Positions 22,970 through 34,557 of a stretch of DNA of 64,000 nucleotides are shown in pieces. The stretch lies in the NCBI GenBank assembly GCA_963920525.1, contig OY986438.1:186044388-186108387 (forward strand), read 5' to 3'. The translations under genes and the position numbers were made by a program. The stretch is from Dichetophora obliterata (taxonomy: Eukaryota > Arthropoda > Insecta > Diptera > Sciomyzidae). The notes under the pieces are model-generated. The model did not search any database. It was given only the letters and a program-made list of their open reading frames with translations, and was not told the DNA's origin. How positions within the stretch are numbered: position 1 is the first letter of the stretch; each line of letters opens with the position of its first letter.

Positions 22970-23500
22970 GGGATTGTACAGAATAAACCTGGAAAACACA
23001 CGGGCGGGTGGCGTCAAGACATTCTTGAACACTTCCAATTGTAGTACCTATGCAGAAGGCTAAGGCAACCAACATTACGTCGATGTCCAATAGAGTTGTG
23101 AGAGGATGAAATATTTTCATTCACTATCGAATATATCACATGACGTTGAATTCGGTCCAGAAGCTCCAAATAAGGTCTTGAAGCCTCATTTTTGTCCTGA
23201 TGCATGACGTGTAGATCATGCGAAGATAAGCTAGAATGAAATATTTTTGCACCTTTTTAAAAAACGTAGGCACTTGGCCGGTTCTTTCGACACATCGAAG
23301 ATATGATTAATCTTGGTTTTGCTTCAAAGTTTCCAATCCCCATAAAACTATATGAGAGGGTGTTTCATTTTTGTGTCATAACTTTGGCTAAGGTCATGCT
23401 AGAAGATTTTGTGTATTTATAGTTGTATTCGCGTTTAACACAGCTACATCGATAACTCAGAAACTAAGAAACGAGCATATATTGTTTAGACATGTGAATA
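22970..23500. other. No recognisable gene
   Basis: Short minus-strand frames here (22851-23120, 23014-23205) have no motif. Nothing else seen. Confidence 0.4.
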
Positions 23501-23514
23501 CTACATATTACCAT

Positions 23515-23615
23515 AAACACTATCGAAAACTATCGATAGTTTATCGATGGTTAGCAAAAAACCATCGCCCACTATCGATGGTCACAGCTATCGATAGTTT
23601 GTGAACTATATCTTC
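23515..23615. repeat. Cluster of TATCGATA-type palindromes
   Basis: Within 100 bp the motif (c)tatcga(t)/atcgatag occurs about eight times in both orientations, including two full actatcgatagt palindromes near 23529 and 23589. TATCGATA is the core DNA replication-related element bound by DREF in Drosophila. Here it is as likely to be part of a hAT-like MITE, because the element at 46702-47260 is built of the same motif. Confidence 0.5.
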
Positions 23616-23843
23616 GACTAATAAGGGATAACATTCCTTTACATTCGTCAAATTTTCGTAGGAATAACTTCGTAATTTGTTTCATTACATTCGTAGTATT
23701 TACTAAAAATTTATTCGTAGGTTGACCGTAGGCATTATTCGTAAAAGGTACGAAGTTTTAGTTGAGTTTAAAAAATTTATAACTGAAATCGTTCAGACTG
23801 GTTTCTCGAACAATTACCGTATATAAAGAAATGTGTGATTGCA

Positions 23844-23930
23844 AGGTGACCATAGCCTATTGGAAGAGTACGTGCCCCATACGCTAAAGAACCGCGGTTC
23901 AAACCCTAGCTGAACAGAAGGTTTTTTTTC
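23844..23930 (+). other. tRNA-like Pol III unit with terminator
   Basis: The sequence TAGCCTATTGGAAGAGTACG closely follows the A-box/D-arm pattern. GGTTCAAACCC, near-consensus B box, lies about 40 bp downstream. An anticodon-loop-like ccccatac stands between. A run of eight T (about 23922-23929) follows, which would end a Pol III transcript. The 5' end does not pair with a 3' acceptor strand, so a tRNA-derived SINE head or tRNA pseudogene is more likely than a functional tRNA. Confidence 0.45.
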
Positions 23931-24327
23931 GTGACTAGGTATTACGATCATTCGTAAATGTAAAGTACAATATAAATTTGTTTTTGTACGAATACGAATA
24001 AAATATTTGAAATTTGTACCAAATTACGTCCATTCTACGAATTCAATTCGTGTCTGAAAACTACGAATAAAATTCGTAGGTAATATTTTTCAATTTAAGA
24101 ATACGTATTGGAAAGTTTTTGTGAAACCAAAATAAATGAAATGGTATCGTAACTTATTAGGCCGTGTACAATTACTCTTTTTTGTCGCGATTGCGACACC
24201 ACTCTCAATATGTTTTCGCAAACGCGGTTAAGAAATACAGAATATTAAATAAATAAATGTATTAAAATATATACAATATTCAGTATTTTTCAGCAGCGTT
24301 TGCAAAAAAAAAAAACAACGTGAGAGC

Positions 24328-25004
24328 CAAGCGCGTCGGAAGCGAATTTCATCTGGGGGAGCAGTACAAATGGGGGGCAGTACAAATGGTGGTGCAAAAA
24401 AAGTTCACCAAAATATCTTCAAAGAAACATGGATGTGAATAAACAAATTTTTTTTTTAGTTTAAAATAAAAAAAAATATAAAAATATATAAAAAATATTA
24501 ATATTTCATTATTTTTAAAAGTTCTTCCAATTTCAATATTAGATATCATTCTTTAAAGGATCTTTCATATGGTAATATGAAAATATAAAAAATAATGGTT
24601 GCTTTTATAAATGGGAGGTTGCTCCCATCAAAGTCGTCTGCATAAAGATCTAGTTTTGTTTTTAGATTTTGTTCAGAAGGCACTTTTCCGTTGAAGGCTT
24701 CGATTACAATATTACAGTATTAAGCTACATACTTAAGGGTGCTTTTAAACTGAAGTGGTGGGTTTGCAGTAGAAACTCTACATTTTGTTCTATCTTTTTG
24801 CAAACACAGAGAAAGAAAATGGTTATCCGCAAGCATGCTTATGAAGATGAACGAAAGAAGAGGAAAATATATAATACAAAAATAGTATCGTTGTAAAAAG
24901 AACTGATATTTTGAATAACTTTTGAAGTTTTCTTTTTAAATGGTTTATCTAGCTAAAAAAGTGGGGGGCAACTGCCCCCTTTTCCCCCGCTTCCGACGCC
25001 AATG
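24328..25004. mobile_element. Non-autonomous hAT-like element, 677 bp
   Basis: The left end is CAAGCGCGTCGGAAGCG and the inverted right end CATTGGCGTCGGAAGCG. A perfect 8-bp duplication GTGAGAGC flanks it (24320-24327 and 25005-25012). G-runs near both ends (gggggagcagtacaaatggg and gtggggggcaactgcccc) are shared with the partial copy at 63763-64000. No transposase is encoded. Confidence 0.85.
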
Positions 25005-25783
25005 GTGAGAGCAAACGCGACTTAAACGCGTAATACGAACAACGCCTTACAGCAACGGGTTCAACATACTATTTGAACATGAATGGTTTAGCTCTGCTTT
25101 ATTTATAGATTAACCCCAGAAAAGTATTTTTGTATTCTTTTTGAAAATATATTACATACATAATGAACATTTCGTCATATAAAATCAAAAAAGCCATAAG
25201 TTACAAAAAATTCAAAATCGACTTTTTGATTGATTATGATGCATTTTATCAAAATACACGTTTCGCAAAATTTTACACTTCTACAACTAAAACCGACGTT
25301 TTTATTAACAAAGTTCTCAAAGCCCTAAGTTTAAGCGCAACTTACAATTTAGAAAGTTTTTGATTTTCTCTTAAAATTTTTTAATTTAAACTTACGGATT
25401 TTTTTATTTACTATGAAGATATGTATACAAAAATTGTTCATTGTCTAGGGGCGCTTGCCCCCCTTTCCCCCCTAAGAATGGCTCTGTTTACGGCCGCCAT
25501 ATTACAAACATCACAGGGTTGCATAATTTTTTAATACGTCAGTCATATGGCTGAGTGCTCCTGTTTCAACAATAACAAATGCATAAATACGATTTGTCAA
25601 ACGTACGCTCAAACTGTGAATAGCCTTAAATACTTGAATACTTAATCTTGAAGCAAGCCACAACCCTGTCGATACCAACCCTTTTAAAAGTGCAAAAATA
25701 TAGAAGAAAAAAAAAATATATATATATATATAGAAAAGTGCTGCAAAAATATAGACGTAACGAAGATATTTAGGATAGAGAAT

Positions 25784-26663
25784 TTTAATACAACTGTTAT
25801 GCAAAAATAGATTTTTAGCCATAACTTTCGATTGGAAAGAGATATTGGGGTAATATTTTCACATAAATTATATCTGAGAATTGACATTTTTGTAAAAAAC
25901 ATACAAACAAAATTTTGGAAAAAATTAATTTTGCGAAAAAAATCAAAGGGGGGAGGATTGTTTGTCGTCAAAACAACATCCCTTGTTGTTTTGACGACAA
26001 AAACAGTAAAATAATTTTTGCGCCTAACTGAAAGAATTTTTTCAAATAAATTCTATGTCTTTTGAAAGGTGCCAGATGTGTAATTTTTAATAAATTTCAT
26101 TTTTACAACAAAAACAATTTTTGAGTCATTTTTTGAGTAAAAAAGCAATATTTTGGACATTTTTTACATAATCATAAAACATATATACACTAACTTAACG
26201 GTACAGTTCAACCTATTTTTGTAAAGTGAATTTATTGCACTTTTGAACAAAAAAAAAATTTGAATGAAATATATTAATGGACAGCGGAGATATTTGCATC
26301 GAAAGTCCAAATTTTGATCTTCATGTAGTTTTTTTTCTCATTCTTAGGTAACGATGTTTTATGAAAAAGTTGTACTGAAAATTTCTAAAATTTTTAATGT
26401 ATGTGAGTGTATTTGATGTCAAAACAACAACAATTTTGTAAAATTAAATACACAAAAAACTCCGATCGTAAAAAGTATAACAATAACAAAATTACCGTTA
26501 GTTGAAAAATTTCGGAGGGGGCGTGGCAAAAACTAAGTATTTAACATTTTAAGTTAGGATGAACCTAATATGAGTACATAGTTTGAGCGAAATCCGTTGA
26601 GCCGTTTAGATTTGTATAAAGGCCAAAAAAACAGAAAATGAGTTTTATTACTATAAATAATAT
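25784..26663 (-). repeat. Dispersed repeat with Helitron-like head, copy 1
   Basis: Read on the minus strand, it starts near 26663 with ctatagtaataaaactcatt, followed by tctaaacggctcaacggatt and tcgctcaaact, and runs to aaaattctcta near 25784. The same sequence lies on the plus strand at 37028-37905 with moderate divergence. Heads of this kind (TA-rich start, then a short arrowhead around 'aacggctcaacggattt') are common in Helitron-like insect repeats, but I see no CTRR 3' end. Confidence 0.65.
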
Positions 26664-26930
26664 AAGTACTAAGAAATTTTTAAATCAATATTTCTACAAA
26701 CAAAACAATTGGTTTATTCATAAGCAAAAAAATTCTCATTATAAGATCGATGCAATTACAAAACACAAAAATTTGCAGCTGACAAAACCTGAACTAGCTG
26801 TTTTACTGCGCCTAAAATAGATATAATAAAAAGAACGAAACTCGTTTTTCGAAGGCAAAACATTTTTTTTAATTAACCATTATTTAAAAATGCGAACACT
26901 TGGTTTAATTAGCATTTGATTTTTAAGCAT

Positions 26931-27644
26931 TCAGTGGTTGAAACTGTTTCGCGGTATACCATAATGATAGCCATCGGCACGTTTATCTGTCTGAATAGTA
27001 CTGGCGGCATAGGTTGGGTCCTCATTATCCAGTATATCATGATAAGGAGTATCATCCAATTTGATGTTATCCCCAGCACGATAGATAACTTCGGGTGCAG
27101 TAGCACTGGGTACAAATTCAAAATCCTTATCGTGAAAGCGCTCATGGCGATTAGATGACTGACCCTGAAGAGATTCTTTTGGTTGTTTGAGTTGCTTCGC
27201 GTTCTTTGCGAGTTTTGTGTGTATCTTGCTACTCTTATGGGTTACAGAGTATGGTTTGATTTTGACATTATCCTGGTTGCTTGCAGCAGCAACACTTTGT
27301 GTGCTACTTGCATCCTGAATCGATGTTAATACAGCTTGCTTGTAGCTATCCGTATCTGTGGTCGGAAGCAGAATTTTTGGATTACTGCGCAACACAGTGA
27401 GTGAAGCGCTCAGCGACTTCGGTAATGAGATCTTGTTTTCACTGATCTCCGATTGGCTTACATGTTGATTAGTTGCATTCGAAGGAGGAGAAATGATATC
27501 GTCGCTTGCGGTGAGCTCGTAGATATCAGCATTTATTCCTTTTAAAATGCAAACAAGCATAGAAAGAATAATTAGCAGCTTCTAAAAAAGTAATTGTATT
27601 TAATATAGCTCCACTGAACATGGCAATATTTTATAACTCACCAT
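26931..27644 (-). CDS. Predicted small secreted protein, function unknown (2 exons)
   Basis: Exon 1 supplies only the ATG (27642-27644) before a GTGAGT donor. A 60-bp intron (27582-27641) ends TTTTTTAG. Exon 2 (27581-26931) starts AAGCTGCTAATT, giving MKLLIILSMLVCILKGINAD, a clear signal peptide. The product has about 217 residues. The mature part is rich in Ser, Asn, Gln and Lys, appears disordered, and has no cysteine pattern or known domain. The C-terminal region, with DKDFEFVPSATAPEVIYRAG and DDTPYHDILDNEDP, looks more constrained. The spliced frame is free of stops and unrelated to the transposons around it, so a host gene is likely. I do not recognise the family. Confidence 0.65.
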
Positions 27645-27649
27645 TTTAA

Positions 27650-28725
27650 ATTATTGTCAAATTGCGTTTATTACACGACAAGATGCTAAAGTCAAATGTC
27701 ACCGCTTTCTAATGCATTAAACTTTAAATACTGAGTAGGTACTTAAAACTCAGTAAAAAATTGTATTATTTTCAGTCACATTTTATTCTCTTTTAAGCTA
27801 TAAACTCGTTTCTTTAACAATACTTATTATCGGTTCAGTTAGAAACATATTGAATTGAGAATCTTAAGAAAGTATCTGTGTGTGAGAATACTTTTTTCAT
27901 CTTCTTTTCATTCTAAAAATTGTTAGAAGTGGAACAATATTTGACAACGTAATGTGTTGTAAAAGCTAGCATTTTTTGTGGTCAAAATAAAGTAACAATA
28001 ATAATAATAATAGTAATATTAATAATAAAAGTATTGATAACAAATTTAAAAATAAAACAAATATTTTGATTGCATACTTAAACAATACACTGGTAATATC
28101 TTGCACAAAAGCTTTCTCTGTAAGTAACTGCTTTTGAATAGTTCTTAAGAGCGTGTTTGAATAAGTCACAAACAAAGATACTTTGACTCGCTTTTGATTG
28201 ATTACAGATTTGATCATGTGAGAGATGATATCACAGGACTTTTAACTTTGAAAGGTATTAACAAAAGCTAAACTTTATAAAAAAATATCATTTTATTTAT
28301 GGCATCAGTTATAGAATGCTGTAAAACCAGTCCCCTATAAAATTTTAGCTAAAAATGCATTTTTCTTGAAACTTTTTGTGTAATTATTTGTCAATATTTT
28401 TAAAGAAATGGCTAACCGATCTAGCTCGAGTTGTGCTTCTTTTGTAATGTGACCATACGTGCAGCATCGTGCTGTACAGTGCATCATTTCGATGACGTGT
28501 ACAGCATCGGAAAATTTACAACTAAACGTACAGCATTTTGAAAGTTTCCCAAATAAATAATAAAGACTTTTCAAATCTCTCATATGAATCAGAGAAAAAT
28601 AGTGCACATCATGCTTCAACGAGTAAAAGTGCTGCCATTTGAAGCGATTTGTATCCAACTTAACAGTTTTAAAATACTTGTACCAACACTTCACAGTTGG
28701 AGTACGTGTTGCTCTCAGGTTGCTC
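27650..28725. other. Upstream region, no recognisable gene
   Basis: This lies upstream of the secreted-protein gene and has an AT-rich trinucleotide (ATA/ATT) run at about 27996-28030. No clear TATA box is visible within 60 bp of the ATG. Confidence 0.35.
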
Positions 28726-28728
28726 TTC

Positions 28729-28970
28729 TACGTAAAGTTTAGTATGCTGTAGAAGCGAAAATAAATCTTCCGTAAGAAATGCGTTGCATTTTTGACAGCG
28801 AAAAGGTAGCAATATTTTTTTTTCGTTGGTTAGTACGCTGTTGAACCAAAAAATTTGTTCAATGTAGCCAAGTTCACAATCATGATTCGAGAGATAAATG
28901 CCAAAATTTCGCTGTCTCTTATATGTCCGTACGTTTAATTGACGTGGAAATTTGGCATTCAACAATAATA
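28729..28970 (-). repeat. Dispersed repeat family R, copy 1
   Basis: Shares with 29370-29580, 29598-29800 and 38205-38360 the ordered blocks aaatttccacg, tataagacagcgaaatttt, caatcatg, ttcaatgtagcc, ttaaccaacgaaaaaa and cttacggaagattt. This copy is inverted relative to the other three. No coding motif. Confidence 0.7.
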
Positions 28971-29008
28971 TTCAACTAACACATTCAACAAACACGTTAT
29001 GGTAAATA

Positions 29009-29186
29009 GTTGAGTCTACACCAAAATTTCGCGTGTTAATTCCACACGCATCTTCATTTAATTCTACACGCGAAATTTTGGTGTAGACTCAACACTAACA
29101 TATATTTACCATATATTTACACCAAAATTTCGCGTGTTAATTCCACACGCATCTTCATTTAATTCTACACGCGAAATTTTGGTGTA
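29009..29186. repeat. Two perfect hairpins in tandem
   Basis: Arms acaccaaaatttcgcgtg and cacgcgaaattttggtgt pair exactly around a ~30-bp loop, ttaattccacacgcatcttc and onward. The whole hairpin occurs twice, 29009-29093 and 29118-29186, with identical arms and loop. The first hairpin's stem extends further through gttgagtct and agactcaac. A third half-arm (ctacacgcgaaatttcg) lies at about 29813. Confidence 0.85.
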
Positions 29187-29369
29187 GAGTCAAAATTTTT
29201 GTGTGGAGAAAAAGCACTTGCTGTTCTGGTTGACAGATTGATATTTTTATTGTTGCAATTGTATGTCCTATAAAAGGCAAGACTTCGCATTAATAAACTA
29301 TATAAATGCAGCAATAAATTTCTTAAATAACAAATTCAACACTTAATCATACTTACTGCTTATTTTTTA

Positions 29370-29830
29370 TTGTTGAATGGCAAATTTCCGCGCCAATTAA
29401 ATGTACGGGAATATAATCGACAGCGAAATTTTGATATTTCAACTCTCTACTCATGAATGGAAATTTGGCGACTTAGCACTAATTTTCGCTTCTACAGCGT
29501 ACCAGCTGGCGAAAAAAATATCGCTGCCTGTGCGTTGCCAAAAATCTCAATGTATTTCTTAAGGAAATTTTTTTTCGTTCCTGCAGCATACTAAGCCTAA
29601 GGCGTACATATAAAAGACAGCAAAATTTTGACACTTTGACTCTCCAATCATGGTTGTAAACTTTGCTGCATTAAACAAATTTTATGGTTAGACAGCGTAT
29701 TAACCAACGAAAAAAAATTTCGCTACCTATTCGCTGTCAAAAACGCACTGTCAGAAATGCACTTACGGAAGATTTCTTTTCGCTTCGAAACTAAAATTTT
29801 TAGACATTTAATTCTACACGCGAAATTTCG
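29370..29830 (+). repeat. Dispersed repeat family R, copies 2 and 3 in tandem
   Basis: Copy 2 runs about 29370-29580 and copy 3 about 29598-29800. Each has gacagcgaaattttg or a close variant, then caactctc/gactctcc, catg, and the cgaaaaaaat...cgctgcct block. They are 75-85 percent alike by eye and match copy 1 on the other strand. Confidence 0.65.
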
Positions 29831-29834
29831 GTAA

Positions 29835-31008
29835 CATCACCTGACCTCGGATTCCCGTAAAGTAGGATATCTCCAATTGGCTGCAGTTGATTTAAATCTC
29901 CGAGGAACTGCACTACGTACCCTTTTTTAGTAGCAAGATGAATGTTTTGTATGTAAAAATTTTGTCACAGTTTCTTATGAAATTCGTTCAGTGCGGCTTG
30001 AAAAAATTTCAGAAGATATAGAAGAATTTTATCTTGAATCCTGTAAAACATAAATTCAATTAGCAAATAAGCATTATAAATATTCACTTTTAACTTGATT
30101 CATCATTCTCTGCCGTAGCTGCTAAAAAATATTGCAAGCTATAGCAGCAGTGTTGCGAGTGCAAACACCGCACTACTCTGCATAAAGCACAGCAGCACCG
30201 CATGCCAAAATCGATAGCTCCTGCTGTAAAGCCTGCTTCAAAAATGTTAAAAAGCGACAGCAACAGCGAGAAGACGGCTTCAAAATGCGATAGCTTGCTG
30301 TGGCTTCGATAATGTTCCAAAATTACAGCACGACTGAAAAACTGAACGACGCTCGCTACCGCTGAAACTATTTGTTTCTTTCGTATTTTGCAGCCGAAGT
30401 AAAATTTATTTATGGAAAATTGCAAAATAAATTGCTAAAGTGCAGCCAAAGTAAAAACGTTGATGCTTTTGCTAATTTGGCAGCAGCAATTTAAACCCTG
30501 AACAATAGTATGCATCAAAGTCATGAAATAACAGTTGATCCCGTAACGCCTAAGGGTGCGAAAGTCGACCCCCTCCCCCTTCCATACGATTTTTTGATTC
30601 ACTCGAACAGCTCTTTCTTCTCCATAAATATTTGTACTCTTACACTGGACACTCTGTGTATGTATTTTTGTTTTGTTTGTATAGAAATTTGAATGGTTCG
30701 ATAAATTTTCATCAGATTAATATAAATTATTTACAATACAAAAGGTACAAAACGCCAAATTAATAATCAATTAATAAAAATCTATGCGAAATATTCTAAG
30801 CACTAGCACTTTTCACTATTATTGATATTTTCTAATCGTACACCGACAAACAAACGCGAACTTGTCCTTCAATGTCGATCGGTTTTTTGACAGATACATA
30901 AATTGGATTTGTTTACACAACAAAAGCAATAAGAAGCAGTAAGCTCAAGTAAAGTGAATTCAGAGAACAACAACAACGAAACATAAGAAAATATTTTTTC
31001 AACTAAAC
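29835..31008. other. No recognisable gene
   Basis: 30090-30360 is rich in agcagc/gctgc and similar short motifs but has no protein match that I recognise. The rest is AT-rich spacer up to the Harbinger element. Confidence 0.4.
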
Positions 31009-31254
31009 TAAATAGTAGCATCTTGCTGTAAAACGAACGCAACGTGTATTTCACGAAGACTTCGTTCAAAAGGCAATAATCAGCTGTTTTTGCTTGATGT
31101 AAAACGTGTATCGTACACAAACAAGAGCAACTGATTCAGTTACGAACGAAGACGTAACAGCAGTACAAATTTGGCTTGTTGTAAGAAAATCAACCGAAGC
31201 GGAACGTCAAAAAACGGCGATAAACAAATTTTCATCGTCTACAAAATTTTAATA

Positions 31255-32228
31255 ATGGAAGTTGCTGTGAAGAAAAGGTAAACACATTTTCATAAGCATA
31301 TTTAATATTATTTATATGTAATAACATATATAAACAATATTTTATATATATTTAGCACAAAGAAAACTACAAGCGAGCAATTTGGGGTTCTAGTGCAGGA
31401 AATGCAAAGAAGCCCAGAGCTGGCAAATGGCACTCCAGTTTTTGGTGCCACTAGAACCAAAGAGGATGAAAAGTGGAACTCTATTGCTACAAAAATTAAT
31501 TCGTACGGACCGCCACAAAGAAGTGCTATGGAGTGGAGAAAGGTATTGTACATACTGCAATAGTTTGATGCTTTCAATAATTTTTTTTATTTAAGATTTG
31601 GGCAGATCTTAAGAGCCGCACAAAAAAGAAGATTTCGGAGAACCATAAAAGCATGCGTGAAACAGGTGGTGGGCCGTTTAGATTCAACCCACTCACAGAA
31701 ATGGAGCAAACCATCGATCAACTTTTATTGATTTCAACGGCAGCACAACCTCGCGGCGTGAATCTGGGATGTTTATCTACTATGCAGCCGTCCGACCAAG
31801 CAAGTTCTTTATTAGAAGCAAATGGTGAAGCAATGGTAACTCCTCCAAGAAGAGCTCATCCAGTTGGAGTTGTAACACCAACGCGAGCAATGCCAGAAAA
31901 TTTTGTTGAGCCGCTATCGGAAAACACAAGTCGTTCGAGACCTTTGAAACGCAAGCGTAATATGCTGGAAGATCAAGCGAAGTTGATTCGGCTCGAAATA
32001 AAAAATCAAGAGTTGTCTATAGAAGAGCTCAAACGACAAAATACGATTGCTCAATCTCAGGGCGATTCAACAAGAATGTTGGCAGAAGCAACAAAGATGC
32101 AGGCTGAAGCCACCAAAACAATTGCTGAAGCCACAACAACGCAAACAGAAGCTTTACAAAAAATTGGTGCTACAATGGAGGAAATGTTAGAGATCTTAAA
32201 AGAAATAAGAGGCTATGTTGTGGCTTGA
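31255..32228 (+). CDS. Harbinger Myb/SANT-like DNA-binding protein (3 exons)
   Basis: The exons are 31255-31277, 31356-31542 and 31596-32228. Introns have GTAAAC..TTTAG and GTATTG..TTAAG borders and keep the frame, giving about 280 residues. Residues 8-90 (SEQFGVLVQEMQRSPELANG through W..I..K..YGPPQRSAMEWRKIWADLKSRTKKK) form a trihelical Myb/SANT-like domain of the kind also found in zeste-related proteins. Positions of the Trp and the basic third helix are kept. The C-terminal third (KLIRLEIKNQELSIEELKRQ, then MLAEATKMQAEATKTIAEAT repeats) is a probable coiled coil. In this superfamily the protein helps bring the nuclease to the TIRs and into the nucleus. No stop or frameshift is visible. 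Confidence 0.85.
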
Positions 32229-32570
32229 GCAGTTATTTTGGTTGCTTTAGCCTGCATATTTACTCAATGATCTCAACTTTTTATAGACTTTTTTTTTATA
32301 TAATTTAATGAAATGTGTTCCTTATTTTGTAATTCAATGGATTGTTTCTTATTTTTAGACAATGATTGAATTGTGTAATTTTTTTAGTTGAGTTGTTAAT
32401 TTTTTAGTTCATATTCGTTTTACAATAAACATTTTTTTACGAAAACGTAATTTTTCCATTTATTTTGGTCATTCATAAAAATTATTGACAAGAATATTTA
32501 CATATAACTATTTATTGAAGTTAACAATTAGTTTCAAAAGTGTTAAATAGTGTTAAATTACAAGTTAAAT

Positions 32571-33839
32571 TTAATGCAAGTTTGTGGCTAATTGTCTTCT
32601 TATAATTGAAGCTTCATTTGAAACACTGTCTGCATCGACACTTGGAGTGGAGTCTTCGTTAGCATGATGAGTATTGCTTGATGGATCCAGCGTTTCCCAA
32701 TCATTTTTATAAAATATACAAACGTTGTGAATCGCACAACAGACGTTAAATATTTTCGTTGCCTTCTCCGCTGAATAGTGCAGCCCCCTTGAACCAATGA
32801 TTGAACGAAACCTATTTTTCAGAACGCCAAAGCAACGTTCAACCACATTCCGTGCTTTAAAATGTTTTTCATTAAAGAGTGTTTCGCAGGCGTCAGTGGG
32901 ATTTTGAATTGGTGTCATCAGATATGGTAGCAGAGGGTAACCGGAATCTCCTTTTTTAAGAGAGATCACAAATTAAAGATATATTATAAGTGCACTGTTT
33001 GTTGCTTAACTTACCAAGTATCCATGTATTTCTTTTGCCATTGTTGAAAGCCAATCTGAAGTGTTCTTCCGCTGCACTCTGCTGCCAAACAAAAGCATCA
33101 TGGTTACAACCTGGATGCCTAGCATCAACATACGTTGTAACCATATTATGATCACAAATCTATTAACAATTTTTAAAAGTGAATGATTAAAAAGTTTTTA
33201 GAAATAAATAATTAGCTTAGAACTTACTACCATGACATTCAGGCTGTAGTATCCTTTTCGGTTGTAGTACAGATGTTGCATAGCCTCTCCTGGCGACTTT
33301 ATGCCAACGTGAGTACCATCAATGCAGCCAACAACACCTGGTTCTCCGAATGCGTTAAAAAAATACTCTTTGACTGCATTCTCCTCCTCTGAAGTCCTAT
33401 TTAATTTTACCCATTTTTGGCATAAGTGCTGCTCGAAAATCTCCAAACACTCTATGATGAGACTGTTGATTCGGACATCGATGAGAAGTACTCATTTCCA
33501 ACGCTCTTTTGAAAGCCACCAGTTGCAAGGAAGCGTAGAAATGTTGCAAGCTTCAGTTGTGGTGGTAAGTGAGTGCTTCTGTAAGTTTTCTTCATTTTGG
33601 ATGCTACCTCAGAAAATAAATAACAGAAGACTTCCTTATTTATCCGAAAGTTGTCTTTGAATCTAAAATAATATTATGAAATAAAACATTTTCCATATGC
33701 AAATAACTCACTCATCGTTTGGATAGTCCAGCACGTTTGTTTCATCGCGAACTTTTCTACGTTTGACACGCATTGTGTGCTCATCACTATCACTTTCACT
33801 TTCGTCGTTAAAATTGTAAAATGCTATCGCGGAAAACAT
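32571..33839 (-). pseudogene. Harbinger (HARBI1-type) nuclease with one frameshift
   Basis: Inferred exons on the minus strand are 33839-33712, 33662-33228, 33159-33015 and 32950-32571, with GT-AG introns of 49, 68 and 64 bp. The catalytic DDE residues are in place: VGCIDGTHVGI (first D), YVDARHPGCNHDAFVW (second D) and NVVERCFGVLKNRFR (E). GDSGYPLLPYLMTP between them is characteristic. In exon 2, after SMSESTVS, the frame must shift by one base (near 33461-33467) to continue IECLEIFEQHLCQKW. The exons sum to 1088 nt, one short of a multiple of three, so a 1-bp deletion fits. The restored length of about 362 residues is normal for the family. It is recent damage unless it is a sequencing error. 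Confidence 0.85.
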
Positions 33840-34557
33840 TATAAAAATTTCACAAATTATGTGTAAACAATTTGCAGATTGTCAACAAAAGTAAACAATT
33901 ATTTCTAAGCAAAAATAAATGAAACAGCTGATGGAAAAAGTATTGCCATCTATTAAAAACTGCTAGTAATAAGTATACAATTTTCAAGATTTGTGTCACT
34001 TTTACGCTAAGTGCTGAACTTTTACAATCTGGTAATAATGTTTTTGATAAGTACTCACGTCGAGAGTATTTGAGTAACGTAAGCGACGTAATAGTGCACG
34101 ATGACGCAAAGAATAAATACAGCAAGCCAATTTTGTCCGACATCGTTTGCAAACGAACGAGGCTTCAGCCGAAGGATTCGTTTTACAGCAAGATGCTATA
34201 AATAGAATTTCGAAATTTCGGCTTCGTTAGGAAATAATATTAGAGGCGTAGAACAGTTTAGAAAAAACAATTTTAAAATTGGTCAACCCATTTAGAAGTT
34301 ATGCTTTGTCCAACATTTTTCAAACAAGCTGTTCCGTGGGAACTTCGCTCGCTCGCTCCAATAAAAATTCATTATCAAAGTAATAATTTTGTGTAAATGT
34401 CTTTATTTTTATTTGAGTGTATTTTCATCATAGAAGTAAGATAATAATCAGGTACAGGTATTGGGTACAATAAGTAAAAGGGTCTTAAGTAACTGCATGG
34501 GTACAATACTGAGATTTTTTTTTACGAACAAATTTCTTTCAAAATTTAAAAAAGAAA

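Larger units (their letters stand above)
31016..34198. mobile_element. Two-gene PIF/Harbinger DNA transposon, 3.18 kb
   Basis: The terminal inverted repeats are perfect over 22 bp, beginning TAGCATCTTGCTGTAAAACG (31016-31037 and 34177-34198). The element carries the gene pair that defines PIF/Harbinger: a Myb/SANT-like DNA-binding protein (plus strand) and a HARBI1-type nuclease (minus strand), arranged convergently with about 340 bp between their stops. A partial second copy of the terminal motif (cttgatgtaaaacg) sits about 75 bp inside the left end. A perfect 7-bp direct repeat TAAATAG (31009-31015 and 34199-34205) flanks it, longer than the usual 3 bp. Confidence 0.88.

Noticed and set aside
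23844..23930. Functional tRNA-Met-like gene
   Set aside because: A and B boxes are good, but no acceptor stem pairs, so only a tRNA-derived element was called.
29009..29186. CRISPR-like array (repeated palindromes)
   Set aside because: Only two units, the spacer is not unique in the CRISPR sense, and the context is a eukaryotic genome full of introns and transposons.
30090..30425. Cys/Ser-rich minus-strand frame of 111 codons
   Set aside because: The composition follows the agcagc-rich sequence; there is no start context, domain or splice evidence.
33322..33660. 112-codon plus-strand frame
   Set aside because: Antisense to exon 2 of the Harbinger nuclease, whose motifs and splice sites are convincing.
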